Assembly (NCBI GenBank): GCA_031763025.1
Contig: JASSKH010000010.1
Location: 2,232,001-2,296,000, forward strand
Source: Macrocystis pyrifera
Lineage: Eukaryota > Sar > Phaeophyceae > Laminariales > Laminariaceae
DNA length: 64,000 nt
Direction of reading: 5' to 3'
Positions within the stretch are counted from its first letter, which is position 1. Each line of letters starts with the position of its first letter. Below, piece after piece: positions 52,023-60,738 of this stretch. The notes under the pieces were generated by a model. The model ran no database searches and had not been told where the DNA came from. It saw only the letters and a list, made by a program, of their open reading frames with translations. The translations under genes and the position numbers were made by a program.

Positions 52023-53132
52023 CCACATGGGCAAGAGCTTCGACAAGAGGCTGCGAGAGCTCGGGTCGGAGCCGTTCCATACCCCTGCCTTCGCGGACGA
52101 GGCCACTAACATGGAGGAGGTCGTAGAGCCTTGGATGGCATCTCTGCTGCCCGCCCTCGTAGACCTGGTTTCCTCCCTAGGAGGCGGTAGCAGCAGCAGC
52201 AGCAGCGGTGGCGGTGAAGCTGTAGGAAGCGTTGCCAAAGCGGGGACGGACAAGACGGAGCCCCTCCATCCCAAGACTTCCGCCAAGGCGACCATGGTTG
52301 GCGCTCCGGCGCCGGCCGCCTTGGTCGGTGTTAGGGAGGCGGTTGAGGGCGGGGGGGAGGGAGGGGGGGGGGACGGGACCGAGGAAGCTATAAAGGCCGC
52401 AGCGATGGCGGCGTTTGGGTCGCAAGGTCCAAACTCGGAAGCCGCCTCTGTCGGTGGTGTTGACCTTGGCGTCGTTGACGATGGGAAGACGAACACAGCT
52501 GGTGTCATTGCCGCCGCGCTGACCGACCTGAGCCTCTCCTCCGGCAGGCCGATCGCCTCGCCCTCTCCCGTCGAAGCTGCTGATGTGGATGCCGTTGCCG
52601 CCGCTGTCGCGGCTGTAAAATTGGACGACAGCACCGCCGCCGCCGCCCCGCCGCCGCCGCCGCCGCCGCCACGCCCGCTACCGCCGCGGTCGCCGCGGCT
52701 GCCGCCACCGGGGCGGATGTTAATCCACGTGCCTCCGTGGGCTTCCAAACCAGCGAAGATACTGGTACCATCGATGTGGAAGCGGCCCCGCCGTCACCGC
52801 CCCCACCACTGGCGTGGTCTCCGAGCAGGGAGTCCGGGGTGCGCCCGCTCTCCGATTTCTTGTCCGCCGAGCACCTCGAGCCGGGCTTCGCTCCCGCCAG
52901 GAACGACCTCCCGCGACTGAGGCCTGGCGCGCCGGATGTCCGCTTCTACTCCGTGGAAGGCGGTGGTGGGGGGGGGATGCGGGGGCGGAGCGGGATGTGG
53001 ACTTGTGGTTGAGGCGAGCGAGGCAGAGGTCTTCGTCGATGGAATCGAGACACACGTCTGATTTCCCGTTCGCCGCACGCGTTAAGGGCGCGAGGTATCT
53101 GACGGAGGGGGGGGGCGGCAGGCGGAGCGGAG
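52023..53132 (+). CDS. MTRR: MTRR-like, module C exon 4: flavodoxin end plus linker
   Basis: It starts with the C closing Cys, then HMGKSFDKRLRELGSEPF, HTPAFADEATNMEEVV and EPWMASLLPALVDL. The linker is acidic and Ala/Gly/Ser-rich and includes GVIAAALTDLSLSSGRPI. The frame changes at a GCC run near 52647 (one base extra), after which ..VNPRASVGFQTSEDTGTI and SGVRPLSDFLSAEHLEPGF read on. It changes again at the G run near 52967-52977, leading to MESRHTSDFPFAARVKGARY and LTEGG, the usual entry to the FAD domain. Both shifts lie in homopolymer or microsatellite sequence and are plausible assembly errors. The 3' end is uncertain; I place the donor at about 53132 (GGAG|GTGGGT). Confidence 0.8.
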
Positions 53133-53344
53133 GTGGGTTTCGTGTTTTCACGGGGTTCAGAGGGGGCAAGAGGGGGGGGGGGGGGGGTGGAGGGGGAGGG
53201 GGGGTTCGGGTTTTCGCGGGGGGCTTAGAGGAGGGATGTTGGGCATTGGGGCCTTAAAGGGGGGGGGGTAGGGGCGCTTGGGTGGCTCTTGCTTTGGGCT
53301 TGGGCTGGGGCTTATTATTCTTCTTAGGGGGGCTAGGGGGGGGG
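53133..53344. other. Start of MTRR intron 4, G-rich
   Basis: Runs of G interspersed with GGGGGTTCGGGTTTTCGCGG-type sequence directly after the proposed donor. Confidence 0.7.
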
Positions 53345-53885
53345 GGGGGGGGGGGGTACTCAACATCATGCATGGCCGTAGCCATATGGCCATAGACCCT
53401 CACTTCCCTACAATGCCGGGACGGAGCATGTCGGGTTTTGACCGACCAGGCAGACATTGCTTGCACCAAGCGCTAAGCGCTGTGAGGTGTCCGGCGAGTC
53501 GCATGAAGAACGAGCTGTTTCCTACAAAGAACCGCTTGTGAAGCGGACTTGCAAATGGATGACAGCTTCAATGAGTTGATTTAATTTCCGACGTGGCCAC
53601 TTCCAGAGACAGCAATGGGAGTACGATGTAACTGCCTCTTGGGTGCCGTACCTTGAACACTACGTGATACGGTCATTCCCCTTGTGCGGCGTGAAGGTTC
53701 TTCTACCCGCACCAATGATCTAACTCGACAACCAGCTGTGACCGACCGCCACGAAAAACAAAAAAATAAAACAAGACAGGACCGCAAACACAGCAAACGG
53801 CACCCTGGTTGTCTAGCTCAAGTGGTAAGGGGCATATTTTTTCAGTTTCGTTGCCAACCGACGCCAACCCGGCCTGCGGGGCGGG
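53345..53885 (+). repeat. Family D repeat, near full length
   Basis: Poly-G then TACTCAACATCATGCATGGC, matching 38687-39215 for over 500 bp in the same orientation (ACCGACCAGGCAGACATTGC, AACTGCCTCTTGGGTGCCGT, GTTGTCTAGCTCAAGTGGTA). The GTCTAGCTCAAGTGG string looks like a pol III A box, but no B box was seen after it. Confidence 0.85.
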
Positions 53886-54309
53886 GTGTCTGGTGAAGGT
53901 AAGCGTGGCTCGCCCCGAGAGTCTCGCTCGTGCTGCGGCAGCTATCGCCCGAAGAAGGAGAGGATAACTCGTGTGTTGGTTTCTCTTGGTTTCCTAGGCA
54001 CCGTGTCGCTGTTCCGGGTTGTCGCTTGAGCGTTGAGCGTGTTGGTGTCCGCTCGCTTCTCTGTTTCCCGCGCTGCTCCCCTCTGACTGTCTCCCTCTCT
54101 GTGTGTCTCTCTTTTTTTTTTTGCCTCTCTTTTTTGCCTCTTTATCTCTCTTTCTTCTTTTTATTTTTTTTTTCTCTCTCTCGCTCCCTCGCTCCCTCGC
54201 TCTCTCGCTCTCTCTGTTTCTCTCTTGTCTCTCTTTCTTGCGCTCTCTCTCTCTCTCTCTCTCCGTTCCCTTCCGTTCCCTTCTCTCGACGTGAACGGTG
54301 CAACTCAAG
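53886..54309. repeat. TC-rich low complexity ending at exon 5
   Basis: 54070-54290 is CTCTCT/CTTTT rich and gives exon 5 an extended pyrimidine tract. Confidence 0.85.
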
Positions 54310-54430
54310 GGTAATCCTCATGGAGCTGTCCCTGGTGGGGTCGAGCATCACGTATGAACCAGGCGATGTGATTGGCATACGGTGCCCCAACTCAACGAAC
54401 GACACCGACTACGTACTCGCGCGGCTGCAG
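54310..54430 (+). CDS. MTRR: MTRR exon 5: start of FAD-binding domain
   Basis: 121 nt: one nucleotide completing a codon, then 40 codons, ending phase 0. It reads VILMELSLVGSSITYEPGDV then IGIRCPNSTNDTDYVLARLQ. The YEPGDVIGI string is the conserved turn opening the FAD-binding (ferredoxin reductase-like) domain of diflavin reductases (human MTRR has SYQPGDAFSVICPNS). The acceptor is taken as CTCAAG|G and the donor as TGCAG|GTGATG. It starts in the same phase as exons 1A and 1B. No second copy exists in the window. Confidence 0.88.
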
Positions 54431-54722
54431 GTGATGATTGAATGACCCATATTAGTGACGCGACGTGGGGGCACGCGTGTCCTCCCCCCCCACCCCCACT
54501 CGAACCACCCCCCCTATTCCCGCCCTGCTCACGCCACCCCACCCCACCCCCACCTCATCCCACCCCACCCCAGCCCAGCCCCACCTCCTTTAGACACAAT
54601 CCTCCTCCGTGCTCTTGTTTTTTTTTTTGTCCCTGCCGGATATTCCACCAAGATATTCAACAATGTCTACACACATATATATATACCTATAAAAACCGCC
54701 CCCTTTCATCGAAACCCCGCAG

Positions 54723-54933
54723 GAAACCCTCCCCTCGGAGGCAGGCGCAGACACTCCTTTCACGCACTCGCTGCGCTCCTTGCCGAGCCCTTGCACGCTC
54801 CGCGACGCCCTCTCGACTAGGCTGGATGTCCAGGCTCCGCTTCGGCGTCCCATTCTTCGGGCGCTGGCGGGGTGCTGCGAGGACGCGGGGGAGAGGGGGC
54901 GGATGGAGCTGCTGTGCGCCAAGACTGCTGGGT
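54723..54933 (+). CDS. MTRR: MTRR exon 6: FAD domain connecting region
   Basis: It starts in phase 0 after ACCCCGCAG with ETLPSEAGADTPFTHSLRS, then CTLRDALSTRLDVQAPLRRP, ILRALAGCCEDAGERGRM and ELLCAKTAG. It parallels the helical connecting region of human MTRR (IRAIPKKAFLRALVDYTSD..LQELCSKQG). I place the donor at GGGT|GTGAGT because it is a perfect consensus and leaves one nucleotide, which the two-nucleotide start of exon 7 completes to Ser. The alternative GG|GTGTGA would break phase. Confidence 0.88.
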
Positions 54934-56079
54934 GTGAGTTCCAGCGTAGTTATGGATTGGGATGGGTTAGTGTGGTGTGGTGTGGTGTGGGGTGGGGTGG
55001 TGTGGGGTGAAGTGGGATGGGTTGGGGTGGGGTGGCGTGACCGTGCCATGCTGATACCATACCATTCCGAAGCGTACCATTCCGTACCGTACCGTAGCAA
55101 ATCGTTTTGTGCAAGACCGTGCTACGCCGTTTCATACCATCCCATATCATACCGTACCATCCTGTACATTACGCTGACATGCTCTTACCGACCGCTTTGC
55201 CAAAGCTGGGCCAGGTCGTAAACACCGTTGGCCTGGCGCTGCGTGGCTGGTGCGCCGGTGGTTTCTCTTGATGTCGGGGGGAGCGGCGCGGGACGGGGGT
55301 GTGATGGGGTTGGATGGGATGGCGCGTGGTACTGTTGGGCGATCGTGTGTGGGCTATGGTAGCTCGCGAAAAGGCGCGGGGGGGGGTAGCCCTCAGCTAA
55401 CGTATTTAAAAATGGCAACTATCGTTATGAGGGAACAGATCAGATGGATCAGACAGATCAGATAAACCATCTAGATCCTCACCTGCCGCTATGAGAGGTT
55501 GAAGCCAGAAAACGTCTGCTAGATCATGCAGATTATACGATTCCAACCCGGCAAAATGAGCTAGATCATACAGATCATACAGATCATCTGCCCTGAAAGA
55601 GCTAGATCATTGTGAAGTGGGAACGAGCTGTGGATGATCTGTCTGTGCGAGGTGTGAGACTGTTTGGAACTGATGTGCTGTAGGTTTTTTCAAGTTTTGT
55701 TTTTCGTGAGAAGGGTACGTCTATGTGGCCTTCGACACACGAGGAGCGCGAACTGTTCTCTTTTTTGGTTCGTTTCTTGCCCTTCTCCTTGTCCGGCTCG
55801 CCCGTCCGCCCGCCCGCCCGCCCGCCCGCCCGCGGCCCTCTCCTCGTGCCTGCCGCCGCTCGTCCTTGACCCCTCTTACCTCCTTCCCCCCGCCTTGACT
55901 TCATCACCTGTAAGCTCTTACCAGGCGTGTTTTAACGTGTGTAAACTTCCTCCCCTCCCCTCTCCCCTCCCCTCCCCCTCCCCTCCCCTCCCCTCCTCCG
56001 CCCTCCCCAACGCTCGAACCCCCGTCTCAACCCTTCTCACGCGTTTGCCCTTATTGTGCGGTACGGTCGCAAATCTCAG
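54934..56079. other. MTRR intron 6
   Basis: GGTGTGGTGTGG low complexity at 54960-55045, TACCATTCCGTACC repeats to 55165, a family H patch at 55430-55650, a GCCC run at 55800-55835, and CTCCCC-rich DNA at 55945-56000. The stretch 55180-55270 is open but matches no part of MTRR. Confidence 0.6.
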
Positions 56080-56633
56080 CGGGAGTGTACGCGGAGTACG
56101 TGACGGGGCAGTCCCTGACCCTGTGCGAACTCCTGGAGGCGTTTCCGTCTTGCAGGCCGCGGGCGGGGGCCCTACTGTCCCTCCTCCCGCCGCTGCCTCC
56201 CCGCTATTACTCGGTGGCTTCCTCGCAGATCGCCACCCCCGGCAGCGTCTCGGTGGCTTTCAGCGTCGTGACTTTCCGTCTCGGTGATGGTGCTGCCGCT
56301 GGTACTGCTGAAGGGAAGGCTGACGCTAGCGCTAACGCTAACTCTGGGAGTTCGAGTTGCGATGAGGGCGGTGGTGACGGTGGGAGTGGGAGTGATAACG
56401 GTGGTAGCCGCCGTGTTATCGTGCGAAAGGGTCTGTGCACGACCTGGCTGGAGGAAATACTTACACCCTTGCTGCAGGCGCGGGAAGGGAGCAGCGGCGG
56501 TTTTTAAAACAGGCACGGGGGCAGGAGCGGAGGGGACGGAGATTGACGTTCCCCTTTTCTTGAAGCCGACGAAGGAGTTCCTCCTGCCGGCGAGCGCCAA
56601 GTGGCCCTGCGTGCTGATTGGCCCGGGCACGGG
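56080..56633 (+). CDS. MTRR: MTRR exon 7: FAD-binding core to NADPH domain start
   Basis: After TCTCAG: ..VYAEYVTGQSLTLCELLEAF and PSC, then PPLPPRYYSVASSQ, where RYYSVASS is the FAD-contacting R-x-Y-S motif. A low-complexity loop follows, then RKGLCTTWLEEIL (the G-x-C-T-x-W-L FAD pyrophosphate motif), DVPLFLKPTKEFLLP and finally PCVLIGPGTG opening the NADPH domain. The frame breaks at the TTTTT run at 56501-56505: as written a stop occurs at 56505-56507, and one T fewer would keep it open and give the two-nucleotide phase needed by exon 8. The donor is GGG|GTGAGT. It is probably a real exon with a homopolymer error or a recent lesion. Confidence 0.88.
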
Positions 56634-56984
56634 GTGAGTGAAGGATTCAGATTTTTGTTGTTGTGGTTTTCGTTTTTGTTCTGGTTTTCGTTGTTCCTTT
56701 TTTTATTCTGTTTTGTGTTTCAACTTTTTTGTGTTTTTTTTTTTAAATTCTGTTTTAAGTAAATACTTGACGTTCTCTTTTTTTTGTCCTTCTGTGATTG
56801 ATTTCTTGTGCGTTTGTTGTTTGTGTTCCATTTTTGTGTGCGTGTGTTTTTTTTTGCGAAAGTGGTACCTGTAGTCTTCTTTTTTTTTTGTTGCAGTCAT
56901 CGTTGTGGGTTGTTTCGGCTTTTTTCAAGGTCCACCCTAAAGTCTAAAACGCCCTGGGAGGTCGAGGAATCGCGCAAAGGCCGT
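56634..56984. other. Start of MTRR intron 7, T-rich
   Basis: TTTTGTT-rich sequence, no exon. Confidence 0.7.
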
Positions 56985-58350
56985 TGATTACCGTTGCTGT
57001 CGCTGTTGTCGTTACGTTTGCCGTTACCGCTGAGTTCATCGATACGTTTACTTTACTACCGTTCCCGATACGTTTACCGCGGCATTTTGCGTCACCGTTA
57101 TAATCACCACAACCACTGTGTTTACCGTCTCGTAACGGTACCGCTATATCATTGCCGTCAACCATTACGTTTGCTGTTATATTATAATGGTTCCATTTTC
57201 GTTGACCACCGTGACCCTTGCCTTCCCGTTCACCGTTTCCGTTGATCGCCATTCACCGTTACGTTTGTTTCTCCCGTTACATCCACCGTTACGTTGCAGT
57301 TACGGTTACGTGTTCCGTGACATTTACCGTTTCCGTTGCACTCGAAGCAACCGTTACATTTTCCGTTGCTTTTGCCGTTACCGTTATATCTACCGTTTCA
57401 TTTATCGTCACCGTTACAGTTTCCGTTGCGTTTGCCGTTACGGTTTCCGTTACTTTTATCGTTACCGTTATATCTACAGTTACGTTTATCGTTACCGTCA
57501 CCGTTACTACCACCGTTACACCGTTACGTTACAGTTACCGTTACGTTTTCCGTTACTTTTACCGTTATCGCTGTATTTATCGTCACCGTCACCGTTCCAT
57601 CCACCGTTCCATCCACCGTTTCCGTTACACTCAATCGTTACCGTTACATTTTCCGTTGGTTCTATCGTCACCGTTTTATCTACCGTTACATATAACGTCA
57701 CCGTTACAGTTTTCCGTCACGTTTACCGTTACGTTACAGTTACCGTTACATTTACCGTTACTTTTATTTTACGCTTTCACCGTCACCGTTACAACCACCA
57801 CTAGGTGTACAGCTGCCCGGTCGCGGTCACGGTAAATGTGACGATCACGATCGCGGTGACGGGTGTATGCAACTTTACGTTACATGTGCCGGTACCGTTA
57901 TCGCTACCGTCGTTGGTACGGTTGTGTTGACCGTTACCGATATGCTTATCGTTGCCGACTTGTTTACCGTTATCGTGGTCGTTTCCGTTATATTTTTCCG
58001 CACATTTTAACGGTGACGTTTTCCGTTACAGTTTACTGTTGCCGTTCCATTTACGGATACGTTTTCCGCTACAGTTTACCGTTGCCGTTCCATTCACGGA
58101 TACGTTTTCCGTTACAGTTTTTACCGTTGCCGTTACGTTTTCCGTTACATTTACGGTGACATTTTCCGTCACAGTTTACCGTTACTGTTCCATGTACCGG
58201 TGCGTTTTCCGTTACAGTTACCGTTGCCGTTCCATTTACGGCCACGTTTTCCGTTACATTTAGCGTTGCCGTTACGTTTTCCGTTATGCTTACGGTCACG
58301 TTTTCCGTTACATTTACGGTTACGTTTTCCGTTACATTTACCGTTACAAG
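56985..58350. repeat. CCGTTA minisatellite, about 1.36 kb
   Basis: Built from TTACCGTTACGTTT, TTTCCGTTACA and CATTTACCG variants, and longer units such as GCCGTTCCATTTACGGATAC at 58039 and 58086. It ends within 15 nt of the exon 8 acceptor. All frames are trivially open. Confidence 0.97.
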
Positions 58351-58355
58351 CACAG

Positions 58356-58488
58356 AGTGTCCCCCTTCGTGGGGTTCCTGAAGCACCGAGAGGAGCAGCT
58401 TGCTCGGCAGCGAGAAGACATGGACGCCGTTTGTTCCGGCTACTGGAGGGGAGGTTACGAAATATCTCTGGAAGGCGAGGAGGATGAG
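58356..58488 (+). CDS. MTRR: MTRR exon 8: NADPH-binding segment
   Basis: 133 nt. The first A joins the open GG of exon 7 to finish GPGTG, then VSPFVGFLKHREEQLARQRE follows, matching GPGTGIAPFIGFLQHRE of human MTRR, the NADPH pyrophosphate-binding loop. About 20 further residues (DMDAVCSGYWRGGYEISLEG and an acidic EEDE) form an insert relative to the human protein. Acceptor GCACAG, donor GATGAG|GTGAGT, phase 0 end. The acceptor region is made of the CCGTTA minisatellite. Confidence 0.92.
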
Positions 58489-59579
58489 GTGAGTCTTGCA
58501 ACATGTTCCTACAGTACATCGGACCGATAGACGGCGATCTACCGCTGTAGAAAAATTATGACCAGATGATCTATGCCTGGCAGATCGTTTAGATCGTATC
58601 GTTGTCGGCCGTCTTCCAGGGATATATCTCGTAACGCCTCCTCCCCACCAAGAGGTAAAATAGACGGCGAGGAAGATAAGGCGAGTCTTGCGACATCTTC
58701 ACACATGCAGACAGGCCACGATGTGTAGATCATCTGTCAGTAGATCATCGAGATCCTCTATTTTTTGGCGTTGTGAGATGTTGCGGGGAGCTGTATCGTA
58801 CAGATCCATTCTACCGTAGATCTGAACAATCAGTTCCCACAACACCATCACATACGTACCATACGAAGGATGATACCATCGTAGCCATCAAATCCTCATG
58901 CGAGGTCGTACCAGGTATTACTCGAGTGCTCTAACCACTCATGAAACGCCTACCGTATGATACCACTTTTTTTACCACTTTTTTCTTCTTTTTTGAATCT
59001 TGCTTTTTCTTCTTTTTTATGTACTTTTTCTTCTTTTTTCTTATGTTTTTTCTTCTGTTTTTTTTCCTCCCGTTAATCATCGTCGCCCTTGTTTTCTGTC
59101 TCTCTCTCCTTCCTACCTTAGTCGTAACTCGTATCCGGGGTCAGAAAGCAGGCCTTTTCTTCTCCCTCCTCCCCTCCCCACTACGTTTCTTGCCGGCATT
59201 TTTATCGCCACAAGACTTCATTAAGGCCCTTTCTCCCCTCGTCGACTATTAATAGCATCGAATCACCATCGTCTTCTCCGCGAGTCGACGCTATTGATAG
59301 TTGACGAGGGAAAGGAAGGACTGAATGTACCCTCTCGGTACGAAACAAAATGCAAGGCACGTGCGGTAGTGGGGAAAAGAAGAACCTGCTACTCGTATAC
59401 GCCTTACAATAAATTAAAATAAACCGAAGCTGTGAGATAATCTCTTCCCTCAAATCTCATAGTACGTACTTAAGTAGTGATACTACTTCCATCGCTCGTT
59501 CTATGGCTTTTGTATAGGTTTTTAGGGTGGAGTCTGTGAATTCGTTCAGCTTTAGTGAGCAACGAATTCGCTGCTCAGC
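58489..59579. other. MTRR intron 8, first part
   Basis: A scrap resembling the end of exon 8 plus donor is repeated at 58662-58697 (GGCGAGGAAGATAAGGCGAG, TCTTGCGACA). Family H words lie at 58560-58830 and a TACCAGGTA at 58909. TTTTTCTTC-rich DNA occupies 58965-59070. No further exon. Confidence 0.6.
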
Positions 59580-59690
59580 TTCGTAAGCAACAAATTCGCC
59601 ACCTACCAGTTCGACGCGAGGGAAGAAATGGCTGAATAAAGTATTCTCGCGATAAAAGTGAAGGCATGTCCAGACCATAGTGGGGAGGGG
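59580..59690 (+). repeat. SINE-related fragment
   Basis: CAGTTCGACGCGAGGGAAGA, AAGTATTCTCGCGATAAAAG and GAAGGCATGTCCAGACC are shared with 21330-21425. Confidence 0.55.
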
Positions 59691-59774
59691 GGAGGGAGAG
59701 AGAGGGGAGAGGGGAGACTAAGCTATGAAGGTAGGAGGGAGAGAGAAAAAGAAGGGCTAGGTAATCCACAGGGT

Positions 59775-60427
59775 GTCGAGTTTTGTGAAATCAGTAAGGT
59801 GTTGAGAATAATAACAAAAGCCTAAGCATACCTCTGAGCTCTCAATAGGATGTTGAGAACATGATAATTAATAGGGTGTTGGGTGTTGAGAACACGGTAA
59901 TCAATAGGGTTTTGAGAATAACAACCCTATGCCCAACCCTATTGCTCTCTATAAAGGTGTTGAGAACATGGTAATCAATAGAGTGTTGAGTGTTGAGAAC
60001 GGGGTAAAATCAATAGGGTGTTGAGATGAACAACCCTAGGCCTAACTCAACCTCCGAGCTCTCAATAGGGTGTTGAGTGTTAATACGTGTTGAGAATGAC
60101 AACCCTAAGCCCAACCTCCGAGCTCTCAATAAGGGTGTTGAGAACATGGTAGTCAATAAGGTGTTGAGTGCTGAGAACACGGTAACCGATGGGGTGTTGA
60201 GAGCAACCGCCCCAAGCCTAACCCTGACCTCCCAGCTCTCAACAAGGTGCTGAGTGATGATAATACGGTAATACAATAGGGTGTTGATAATAACAACCCT
60301 AAGCCTATCCCTAACCTCCGAGCCCTCAATGAGGGCAATAGGGTGTTGGAGTGTTGAGAACACGGTGATAATAGGGTGTTGAGAGTAACCGCCCCAAGCC
60401 TAATCCTAACCTCCAAGCTCTCAACAC
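59775..60427. repeat. GGTGTTGAG minisatellite
   Basis: Many units of CAATAGGGTGTTGAGAACAC and GGTAAT, alternating with AACAACCCTAAGCCTAACC and CTCCGAGCTCTCAATAGGG. Higher-order units are about 60-120 bp. The CCTAACCCT-like words are not regular enough to be telomeric. Confidence 0.95.
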
Positions 60428-60446
60428 GCCCTGTCCATCACCACAG

Positions 60447-60623
60447 ACCGCAGCGTATCGGGGGAGAGAAGGCCGAGGGGACATGTGGCTATTCTTCGGC
60501 TGCCGGAACAAGTCCCAGGACTGGATTTTTAGAGAAGAGATGGAAGGATTCTTGAAGAAGGGGACGCTGGCGCGACTGAGCACGGCATTCTCGCGCGATT
60601 CGTCGGAGAAGATCTACGTTCAG
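60447..60623 (+). CDS. MTRR: MTRR exon 9: NADPH domain core
   Basis: 177 nt, phase 0 at both ends, acceptor ACCACAG and donor TTCAG|GTATTG. It encodes [20 protein letters not shown], then NKSQDWIFREEMEGFLKKGT, LARLSTAFSRDSSEKIYVQ. [10 protein letters not shown] and FSRD..xxYVQ are the family landmarks (human: [27 protein letters not shown], AKYVQ); the second contributes to binding the 2'-phosphate of NADPH. The remaining C-terminal exon with the YVCGDA-type motif and terminal aromatic residue was not found before 64000 and should lie outside. Confidence 0.93.
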
Positions 60624-60699
60624 GTATTGAGGCATGCTGAGACAGGGGGCAGGGGGGGAGGGGGGGGGGTGTCATACTCCTTGTCATGCATGGCCGCAG
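60624..60699. repeat. 76-bp spacer made of a truncated family D repeat
   Basis: GTATTGAGGCATGCTGAGAC, then G runs, then TGTCATACTCCTTGTCATGC and ATGGCCGCAG. The D-like TACTC..CATGCATGGCC string ends in a CAG that serves as acceptor for the duplicated exon end. Confidence 0.75.
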
Positions 60700-60738
60700 T
60701 TCTCGCGCGATTCTTCGGATAATGTCAACGTCGTTCAG
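60700..60738 (+). CDS. MTRR: Possible duplicated mini-exon 9'
   Basis: 39 nt, divisible by three, bounded by GCCGCAG and CAG|GTAATG. It encodes FSRDSSDNVNVVQ, a one-residue-longer variant of FSRDSSEKIYVQ at the end of exon 9. It is a duplication of the last 36 nt of exon 9 plus its donor. Whether it is spliced in (in place of nothing, since it would repeat the segment) or is a by-product of the repeat insertion between the two copies cannot be told from sequence. Confidence 0.5.

Noticed and set aside
23041..53132. Modules A, B and C as unmerged haplotypes
   Set aside because: They lie in series on one contig (except the gap), differ in introns, repeats and linker, and differ by many synonymous changes; not excluded for B versus C across the gap.
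53801..53850. tRNA gene suggested by GTCTAGCTCAAGTGG
   Set aside because: Only an A-box-like string; no B box, no cloverleaf seen; part of the family D repeat.
57187..58519. Several frames of over 200 codons on both strands
   Set aside because: Produced by the CCGTTA minisatellite; no motif, and exon 8 begins at its edge.
5171..58917. TACCWGGTA as a methylation or restriction site (CCWGG)
   Set aside because: The flanking TA on both sides and the TA duplication in M1 copies are not explained by a CCWGG recognition site, and this is not bacterial DNA.
59775..60427. Interstitial telomere
   Set aside because: CCTAACCCT words are irregular and embedded in a longer GGTGTTGAG unit.
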